NCBI GenBank assembly: GCA_929200175.1
Contig: CAKMYR010000019.1
Coordinates: forward strand, 1 to 14,976
Length of the DNA: 14,976 bases
Reading direction: 5' to 3'
DNA from: an uncultured Gammaproteobacteria bacterium
GTDB taxonomy: Bacteria > Pseudomonadota > Gammaproteobacteria > PS1 > Pseudothioglobaceae
Shown: positions 7,129 through 12,498 of the stretch, piece by piece
Layout of the letters: each line of letters starts with the position of its first letter
Numbering within the stretch: the first letter of the stretch is position 1
Made by a program: the position numbers and the translations under genes
Notes under the pieces: model-generated
The model's input: the letters and a program-made list of their open reading frames with translations, nothing else
Database searches by the model: none
Told to the model about the DNA's origin: nothing

Positions 7129-7554
7129 ATGGAATTAACGTTATCAATTATTAAGCCAGATGCAACTGATAAAAATATTATTGGAAAAATTTATTCTCGT
7201 TTTGAGCAAAATGGTTTTAGGATAGTTGCCGCTAAAATGCTACATTTAAATTATGATTTAGCTGCTGGATTTTATGCGATACACAAAGATAAGGCTTTTT
7301 ATCAAGAGTTAATTAACTATATGACTTCAGCCCCTGTTATGATTCAAGTATTAGAAGCCGAAAACGCTGTTGCTAAACATCGTGAAATTATGGGGGCTAC
7401 TAATCCTAAAGATGCTAAAGAGGGAACTATTCGTAGAGATTTTGCAAGTTCAATAGATAAAAATGCTGTACATGGCTCTGATTCAATTGAAAATGCTAAA
7501 ATAGAAATAGCATATTTTTTTAAAGATGATGAAATTTATTCTAATATTTCTTAG
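7129..7554 (+). CDS. ndk: Nucleoside diphosphate kinase
   Basis: Ndk moves the gamma-phosphate from ATP to other (deoxy)nucleoside diphosphates through a phospho-histidine, keeping NTP and dNTP pools balanced. The 141 residues match the family length. Visible motifs are the N-terminal SIIKPDAT (6-13), the MTSAPV segment (65-70), REIMGATNPKDAKEGTIRRDF (85-105), and NAVHGSDS (112-119) with active-site H115. It has a proper ribosome site and its own promoter-like sequence, unlike most neighbours, consistent with strong expression. In many gammaproteobacteria ndk lies upstream of rlmN, pilF, rodZ and ispG. Here only one small membrane-protein gene separates it from ispG. Confidence 0.98.
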   Translation: MELTLSIIKPDATDKNIIGKIYSRFEQNGFRIVAAKMLHLNYDLAAGFYAIHKDKAFYQELINYMTSAPVMIQVLEAENAVAKHREIMGATNPKDAKEGTIRRDFASSIDKNAVHGSDSIENAKIEIAYFFKDDEIYSNIS

Positions 7555-7624
7555 TTAGTATATTTAGTTTTTAAAAAATATTATTGTAATAATTAATTGT
7601 CTTTGTAATATATTGTATTTTTAG

Positions 7625-7646
7625 GCTTTTTTACTAAATAAAAAGC
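7625..7646. repeat. Inverted repeat in the ndk-ispG spacer
   Basis: GCTTTTT (7625-7631) and AAAAAGC (7640-7646) can form a 7-bp stem with an 8-base loop. No T run follows on either strand, so it is not a standard terminator. It lies in the largest gap of this part (7555-7670), which otherwise shows only A/T-rich sequence and a possible weak promoter. Confidence 0.3.
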
Positions 7647-7658
7647 AAAAACTAAACT
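7630..7658 (+). promoter_or_regulatory. Tentative promoter for the small membrane protein-ispG pair
   Basis: TTTACT (7630-7635) and TAAACT (7653-7658) with a 17-base spacer each match 4 of 6 consensus bases. The predicted start site is within about 6 bases of the ATG at 7671, again implying almost no leader. It overlaps the inverted repeat at 7625-7646. Low certainty. Confidence 0.25.
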
Positions 7659-7670
7659 TTAAATTTATAT

Positions 7671-7943
7671 ATGGACAATATTGAATATTACCCAAAGCGT
7701 GGCAAAAAAAAGATTTATCTTTATCTTTTTGTTATATTGCTATTGATATTATTCATAATTATTGGATATGAACATTTTTATAGTAAAAATGAAAAAAAAA
7801 CTAATACTAATATTATTATAATTAATGATCATAGAGATAAGATAGATTTAAATACTGAATTACAAAATACAAAATCATTTTCAATAGAAAAACCTGATTC
7901 TGTAATTGAAAATTTAGATGAAATAACAGAAGACTTTGAATAA
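7671..7943 (+). CDS. Small bitopic membrane protein of unknown function, upstream of ispG
   Basis: I do not recognise this 90-residue protein. It has a basic start (KRGKKK at 9-14), one strong hydrophobic span (about 15-33, rich in Leu and Ile) and a hydrophilic, increasingly acidic tail ending NLDEITEDFE. By the positive-inside rule the N-terminus is cytoplasmic and the tail periplasmic. Its stop codon directly abuts the ispG ATG (TAA then ATG, no gap), so the two are very likely cotranscribed. The place between ndk and ispG is where many gammaproteobacteria carry pilF and rodZ. The basic stretch plus one span plus periplasmic tail resembles RodZ without its cytoplasmic helix-turn-helix domain, but no sequence motif confirms this. 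That the frame stays open beside a tightly joined gene supports its being real. Confidence 0.75.
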   Translation: MDNIEYYPKRGKKKIYLYLFVILLLILFIIIGYEHFYSKNEKKTNTNIIIINDHRDKIDLNTELQNTKSFSIEKPDSVIENLDEITEDFE

Positions 7944-9071
7944 ATGAAATCATCACATATCATTAAAAGAAGAAAATCAAAGCAAATTTTTGTAGGAAAT
8001 GTTGCAGTTGGCGGTGATGCTGATATTTCGGTGCAAAGTATGACTAATACTGATAGTTGCGATATTGATTCTACAGTTAAACAAATTAAAGCTATTGAAA
8101 AAGCTGGTGCTGATTTAGTTAGAATTTCAGTGCCGACAATAGAAGCTGCAAAAGCTTTTAGTTCAATAAAAAAACAAACAACAATCCCACTTATTGCTGA
8201 TATTCATTTTGATTATAAAATTGCCCTAAAGGTTGCAGATTGTGGTGCTGATTGTTTGCGGATAAATCCGGGCAATATCGGCAGAGAAGATAGAGTAAGA
8301 GAAGTTGTAGCTGCTGCAAATCATCATAATATACCAATTAGAATTGGGGTTAATGCAGGATCATTGGAAAAAGATTTACAAATAAAATACAAAGAACCAA
8401 ACCATAAGGCTATGGTTGAGTCAGCATTTAGACATATTGATATTTTGGACAAATTAAATTTTGATAATTACAAAATATCGCTTAAATCTTCTGAAGTATT
8501 TATGACTGTATTTGCTTATAGATTATTAGCTTCACAAATTGAAAATCCATTGCATTTAGGTATTACTGAAGCTGGATCTTTTAGAAGTGGTACTGTTAAA
8601 TCAGCTATTGGTTTAGGTTTATTATTATCAGAAGGGATTGGAGATACTATAAGAGTATCACTTGCATCTGATCCAGTTGATGAGATTAAAGTAGGATTTG
8701 ATATATTAAAATCTTTAAATTTGCGTAAAAAGGGTGTTAATTTAATAGCATGCCCATCTTGCTCACGGCAAAATTTTGATGTTATAGCTGTTGTTAATGA
8801 ATTAGAAGCTCGTCTTGAAGATATAACAGAGCCAATTGATGTATCTATTATCGGCTGTGTAGTAAATGGACCCGGTGAGGCTAAAGAAACTAGAGTTGGC
8901 CTGACTGGAGGCAAACCTAATTTGCTTTATATTAATGGCAATACTCACTCTAAGATTAAAAATAGCGATTTAGTTTATGAATTAGAATCTCAAATTCGCA
9001 ATCAATTAAGTCAAGATAATAAAGCAAAACCAGCAAAAAATATTTCTAAAATAGATCTTCGTCAAGGATAA
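7944..9071 (+). CDS. ispG: (E)-4-hydroxy-3-methylbut-2-enyl-diphosphate synthase
   Basis: IspG (GcpE) is the [4Fe-4S] enzyme that reduces methylerythritol cyclodiphosphate to HMBPP, the penultimate step of the MEP isoprenoid pathway. The 375 residues form a TIM barrel (for example SVQSMTNTDS at 29-38, ADIHFDYKIA at 85-94, LRINPGNIG at 105-113, GVNAGSLEKD at 135-144) and a cluster-binding C-terminal domain. The ligands are C270 and C273 (ACPSCSRQ), C305 (IIGCVVNGPGEAKE) and E312, the same positions I recall for the E. coli enzyme, which supports the ATG at 7944. That ATG directly follows the stop codon of the small membrane-protein gene and has no Shine-Dalgarno sequence. The gene ends 3 bases from the convergent DUF2062 gene. 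Confidence 0.98.
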   Translation: MKSSHIIKRRKSKQIFVGNVAVGGDADISVQSMTNTDSCDIDSTVKQIKAIEKAGADLVRISVPTIEAAKAFSSIKKQTTIPLIADIHFDYKIALKVADCGADCLRINPGNIGREDRVREVVAAANHHNIPIRIGVNAGSLEKDLQIKYKEPNHKAMVESAFRHIDILDKLNFDNYKISLKSSEVFMTVFAYRLLASQIENPLHLGITEAGSFRSGTVKSAIGLGLLLSEGIGDTIRVSLASDPVDEIKVGFDILKSLNLRKKGVNLIACPSCSRQNFDVIAVVNELEARLEDITEPIDVSIIGCVVNGPGEAKETRVGLTGGKPNLLYINGNTHSKIKNSDLVYELESQIRNQLSQDNKAKPAKNISKIDLRQG

Positions 9072-9074
9072 ATA

Positions 9075-9569
9075 TTATGAACGATTTGTTTTTCTGTAAA
9101 TTCTAATTGTATAAAAAAGTTGAGAGAAAACATATCCTAATATTGAGCTAACTATAGCAACAATAAAACAACCTAATAAAAAAGGCTTCCAGATAATAAA
9201 AAATATTTCGATAACATATTCTAAAGACATAGATTTATCGAGTTCTACACTAACTCCTAAAATCCAAGCTCCTAATTTATAACAAAAATAAAATATAAAA
9301 GGTATGGTAATAGGATTACTTATCCAAACTAAAAATACTGATAATGGCAAATTAGCAGAAAAAATAATAGCGCCAAATGTTGCTAATATCATTTGAAAGG
9401 GTATAGGCATAAAGGCACAGAATAAACCAACAGCAAAAGCTTTAGAGACTGTCATTCTGTTAAATCTCCATATTTTTTTGTCTTGTAGATTATTTATAAT
9501 CCAGCTAAGATATTTATGATTTTTTAGTTTATTACGGCTACGTCTGAGTTTTTTTAGTAGTTTTTTCAT
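9075..9569 (-). CDS. DUF2062-domain membrane protein
   Basis: The 164-residue inner-membrane protein has a strongly basic N-terminus (MKKLLKKLRRSRNKLKNHK), then WRFNRMTVSKAFAVGLFCAF (about 34-53), which is the DUF2062 entry motif, then PIPFQMILATFGAIIF, SANLPLSVFLVWISNP (about 71-86) and the ITIPFIFYFCYKLG stretch. A last hydrophobic region lies at about 130-150. Three to four membrane spans are likely. The family's function is not established. Its ATG overlaps the dxs stop codon (ATGA), with no Shine-Dalgarno sequence, so translation is probably coupled to dxs. Its 3' end lies 3 bases from that of ispG, which converges on it. The N-terminal charge could bind membrane or nucleic acid, but that is only a guess. 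Confidence 0.85.
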   Translation of the reverse strand: MKKLLKKLRRSRNKLKNHKYLSWIINNLQDKKIWRFNRMTVSKAFAVGLFCAFMPIPFQMILATFGAIIFSANLPLSVFLVWISNPITIPFIFYFCYKLGAWILGVSVELDKSMSLEYVIEIFFIIWKPFLLGCFIVAIVSSILGYVFSQLFYTIRIYRKTNRS

Positions 9570-11359
9570 TGAGCTACTTTAATAATATTTTCTGCATTTA
9601 GGCCGTACATTTGGTAGGTTGTGCTTTGTTTGGTAAATTCATCTGGCAATCCTAAAATAGATATTTGGATTAAGATTTTTTCTTTATTTAGTAATTCACT
9701 AACAGCACTACCAGCGCCTCCTTTGATAACATTATCTTCAATCGTAATTATTTTTTTATGAGTTTTTGCTATTTCTATAATTAAATTTTCATCTAAAGGC
9801 TTAACAAAATTCATATCAACTACACTAGCATTTAATTTTTTGCCTGCTATTAAAGCCTCTTTGAGCATTGTTCCAAATGATAAAATTGCAATTTCACTGC
9901 CAGTTTTTATAATATTAGCCTTGCCAATTTGGATATTTTGTTCACTAACATAATCATTAGAATTAGTTGAGCCTTTTGGATAGCGTACACAAAATATACC
10001 CTTTGTATTATAAGCAGTATTTAGCATTTTATACATTTGGATAGAATTACTTGGCGTCATAATTACTATATTAGGAATACACCTTAGAAAGCTTAAATCA
10101 AATCCTCCAGTATGAGTAGCACCATCACTGCCTATTAAGCCAGCACGATCAATTGCAAAAACTACATTTAAATCTTGTAATGCAATGTCATGAATTAATT
10201 GGTCATATCCTCTTTGTAAAAATGTTGAATAGATTGCTACAATTGGTTTAAATCCCTTAGTTGCAAGACCACCGGCAAAGGTTATTGCATGCTGCTCTGC
10301 AATACCAACATCAAAATATCTATCTGGAAACTGTTTTTCAAATTCACTCATACCAGAGCCAATTCCCATAGCAGGAGTGATAGCTATTAATTTTTTATCT
10401 TTTGTTGCAGTATTAATTAGCCAGTTACCGAATATATTGCTATAACTTATTGAATCAGTTTTAGTACCATTAATGCTTGGGGCAATTCCGTGAAATTTAC
10501 AAGGGTCATTTTCTGCTATTTTCAAACCATAACCTTTTTTAGTAACTATATGTAATATGCCGGGAGTTTTTATCTTTTTTAAATTTTTGAAAGTTTTAAT
10601 AAGTGTTGGTAAATCATGGCCATCAATTAATCCAAAATATTCTAATCCTAATTCTTCAAATAAAGTGCCGGGTAGAACCATTCCTTTTAAATGCTCTTCT
10701 GATTTTTTAGCAAAATTTTGAATTCTTGGCATTTTTTCTAACATATTTATAGATTTTGTTCTAAGGGTTGAATATACTTTGCTAGAGATTAATTTAGTTA
10801 AATATTTATTAATAGCACCAACATTTTTAGAAATACTCATATTATTATCATTGAGAATAATAAGTAAGTTTGTATTTGAATCTCCAGCGTTATTAAGAGC
10901 TTCAAACGACATGCCTCCAGTAAGAGCGCCATCACCAATAATAGCTATAGCTTTATTATCAATATTATTAATTTTATTAGCAATAGCAATACCAAGCGCA
11001 CTGCTAATTGAAGTTGATGAATGTCCTGTGCCAAAGGCATCATGTTCGCTTTCACTTATTTTAGTAAAGCCACTAAGTCCGCCTGCTTTTCTTAGTGTGT
11101 GCATTTGATTTTTGCGTCCAGTTAATATTTTATGGGTATATGCCTGATGCCCAACATCAAATACAAAACTGTCTTTTGGACTATTAAATACATAATGCAT
11201 TGCGATTGTAAAATCTACTGCACCTAAGTTAGACGCTAGATGGCCTCCAGTTTTTTGGACATTTTCAATGAGAAAACTACGTACTTCTGCCGCTAAAGAT
11301 TGTAATTGCTTAAAATTTAGTTTTTTAATTTGTTTAGGGTTTTGGATTGAATCTAACAC
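9566..11359 (-). CDS. dxs: 1-deoxy-D-xylulose-5-phosphate synthase
   Basis: DXS condenses pyruvate and glyceraldehyde-3-phosphate with thiamine diphosphate, the first and flux-controlling step of the MEP pathway, also feeding thiamine and pyridoxal synthesis. At 597 residues it is slightly shorter than E. coli DXS (620). Visible landmarks are GGHLASNLG with H40, DVGHQAY (68-74), the thiamine diphosphate motif GDGALTGGMSFEALN to NDN (142-172), GIAEQHAITFAGG, IDRAGLIGSDGATHTG in the pyrimidine-binding domain, and a C-terminal transketolase domain. The start is GTG at 11359: homology begins at once (LDSI), and an ATG two bases upstream is out of frame and meets TAG at its third codon. TATAAT sits 6 bases before the GTG, with no Shine-Dalgarno sequence. 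It shares an ATGA overlap with the DUF2062 gene. Confidence 0.97.
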   Translation of the reverse strand: MLDSIQNPKQIKKLNFKQLQSLAAEVRSFLIENVQKTGGHLASNLGAVDFTIAMHYVFNSPKDSFVFDVGHQAYTHKILTGRKNQMHTLRKAGGLSGFTKISESEHDAFGTGHSSTSISSALGIAIANKINNIDNKAIAIIGDGALTGGMSFEALNNAGDSNTNLLIILNDNNMSISKNVGAINKYLTKLISSKVYSTLRTKSINMLEKMPRIQNFAKKSEEHLKGMVLPGTLFEELGLEYFGLIDGHDLPTLIKTFKNLKKIKTPGILHIVTKKGYGLKIAENDPCKFHGIAPSINGTKTDSISYSNIFGNWLINTATKDKKLIAITPAMGIGSGMSEFEKQFPDRYFDVGIAEQHAITFAGGLATKGFKPIVAIYSTFLQRGYDQLIHDIALQDLNVVFAIDRAGLIGSDGATHTGGFDLSFLRCIPNIVIMTPSNSIQMYKMLNTAYNTKGIFCVRYPKGSTNSNDYVSEQNIQIGKANIIKTGSEIAILSFGTMLKEALIAGKKLNASVVDMNFVKPLDENLIIEIAKTHKKIITIEDNVIKGGAGSAVSELLNKEKILIQISILGLPDEFTKQSTTYQMYGLNAENIIKVAQ

Positions 11360-11365
11360 ATTTAA

Positions 11366-11371
11366 ATTATA
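11366..11371 (-). promoter_or_regulatory. -10 box for dxs, placed for a leaderless start
   Basis: On the minus strand a perfect TATAAT ends 6 bases before the GTG start of dxs, the same spacing as at leuC. No clear -35 hexamer stands 16-18 bases upstream. Transcription would begin at about the start codon. Confidence 0.4.
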
Positions 11372-11443
11372 CCAATTATTATTCTAGTATATATTTAAGT
11401 AGATAGACTTTTTATCATTATTATAAAATATCATTAAATTAAG

Positions 11444-11449
11444 TATAAT
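11444..11449 (+). promoter_or_regulatory. -10 box for grxD
   Basis: TATAAT lies 30 bases before the grxD ATG, giving a leader of about 24 bases that holds the ribosome site. The -35 region (around 11421-11426, TTATAA) is poor. Confidence 0.45.
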
Positions 11450-11469
11450 TACTCTATAAATTAATAACT

Positions 11470-11474
11470 AGGAG
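11470..11474 (+). promoter_or_regulatory. Shine-Dalgarno site of grxD
   Basis: AGGAG stands 5 bases before the ATG at 11480, which favours this start over the in-frame ATG at 11489. It is the strongest ribosome site in the window. Confidence 0.8.
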
Positions 11475-11479
11475 AAAAT

Positions 11480-11818
11480 ATGGAAGTTATGGATAGAATC
11501 CAAAAACAAGTAGATAGCGATGCAATTGTTCTTTATATGAAGGGCACTCCTCAATTTCCTCAATGCGGTTTTTCTTCAAGAGCTGCACAAAATTTAGCTG
11601 CAACTAAAATAGGATTTTCATATGTAAATATTTTAGAAGATATGGAAGTTTTTCAAAATTTACCAAAGTTTTCAGACTGGCCAACATTTCCTCAAATTTA
11701 TTTTAATTCAGAATTAATTGGCGGTGGCGATATCATTGCAGAAATGGCAGAAATGGGGACTTTAAAAGACGAAATGGAAAAAGCGGTTAAAGAGTTTGAG
11801 GGTAAAAATAATAGTTAA
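11480..11818 (+). CDS. grxD: Monothiol glutaredoxin, CGFS type (Grx4/GrxD)
   Basis: This 112-residue class II glutaredoxin carries the monothiol active site CGFS (29-32) in GTPQFPQCGFSSRAAQ. The other glutathione-site elements are K21 (LYMKGTP), the WPTFPQIYFNSELIGGGDI segment (about 67-85) and the GG pair after it. Such proteins hold a glutathione-ligated [2Fe-2S] cluster as homodimers or with BolA partners, and deliver or store clusters in the cytoplasm. The cell needs such delivery for IspG and LeuC, both iron-sulfur enzymes encoded nearby, though that proximity may be chance. It has its own promoter-like sequence and a clear ribosome site. It stands alone between the divergent dxs and the convergent YgjP-like gene. 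Confidence 0.97.
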   Translation: MEVMDRIQKQVDSDAIVLYMKGTPQFPQCGFSSRAAQNLAATKIGFSYVNILEDMEVFQNLPKFSDWPTFPQIYFNSELIGGGDIIAEMAEMGTLKDEMEKAVKEFEGKNNS

Positions 11819-11832
11819 ATAAATATTAGATT

Positions 11833-12489
11833 TTAGATAAATTGCATTAATAGTCTTTGATTTTGTTTTAGCCAAGTATTAGCTTTTTTGTATTCTGGAA
11901 TAATTGTTTGTAATAAATCATAAAAGTTTTTAGAATGATTTTTATGCACAGTGTGTACTAATTCATGGACTATTACCATTTCTATTATAGGTATAGGAGC
12001 CATTATTAAAAGATAATTTAGATTGATATTATTTTTACTACTACAAGAGCCCCAGCGAGTTTTTTGAGCTTTGAATCTAACTTTATTGTATTTAAAATTA
12101 TATTTTTGGGCATAGTATTTAATTTTTATAAGTGCTATTTTAATAAATTCTTGTTTATAAAACCAATGGAACTTTGCCTTAATATCATCTTTTGAATTTA
12201 GATAAAAATAATTATTATCAAAACTTATAGGATTATTATTAGCAATTATTTTTATAGGATATGATTTGCCTAAAAATAAAAAACTATCATTTTGCTTATA
12301 ATTATCTATATTAAGTTTTTTATTTTGTAATTGTTTTTTATTAATCCAATCTTGTTTTTTAATTATAAAATCTTCAATTTTTTGAATGCTAAGATTAATT
12401 GGGGCACGAACTAATAGTTGATTATTACTTTTAATTTCAAGAGCTAAAGTTTTACGCTTAGAGTAAATTAATTTATATTCAATCTTCAT
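11833..12489 (-). CDS. YgjP-like (M48/DUF45) metal-dependent hydrolase
   Basis: The 218-residue soluble protein belongs to the YgjP/WSS1-like zinc peptidase group. The zinc motif is HELVH (175-179, with catalytic Glu176), followed by NHSKNFY with H185 as the likely third ligand. The family signature TRWGSCS is at 144-150 before the conserved NLNYLLIMAP. The N-terminal half is Lys- and Asn-rich and poorly conserved (RKTLALEIK and VRAP strands, then IEDFIIKKQDWINKK). No signal peptide or membrane span is seen, so it should be cytoplasmic. The substrate is unknown for bacterial members. It follows purL after 9 bases and is probably cotranscribed. It converges on grxD across 14 bases. Confidence 0.9.
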   Translation of the reverse strand: MKIEYKLIYSKRKTLALEIKSNNQLLVRAPINLSIQKIEDFIIKKQDWINKKQLQNKKLNIDNYKQNDSFLFLGKSYPIKIIANNNPISFDNNYFYLNSKDDIKAKFHWFYKQEFIKIALIKIKYYAQKYNFKYNKVRFKAQKTRWGSCSSKNNINLNYLLIMAPIPIIEMVIVHELVHTVHKNHSKNFYDLLQTIIPEYKKANTWLKQNQRLLMQFI

Positions 12490-12498
12490 AAAATTAGT

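Noticed and set aside
8516..8914. 132-codon open frame antisense to ispG
   Set aside because: It is entirely within ispG and shows no recognisable domain.
10779..11108. 109-codon open frame antisense to dxs
   Set aside because: It covers the thiamine-binding region of dxs on the opposite strand. Its hydrophobic look comes from reading conserved codons in reverse, and nothing supports expression.
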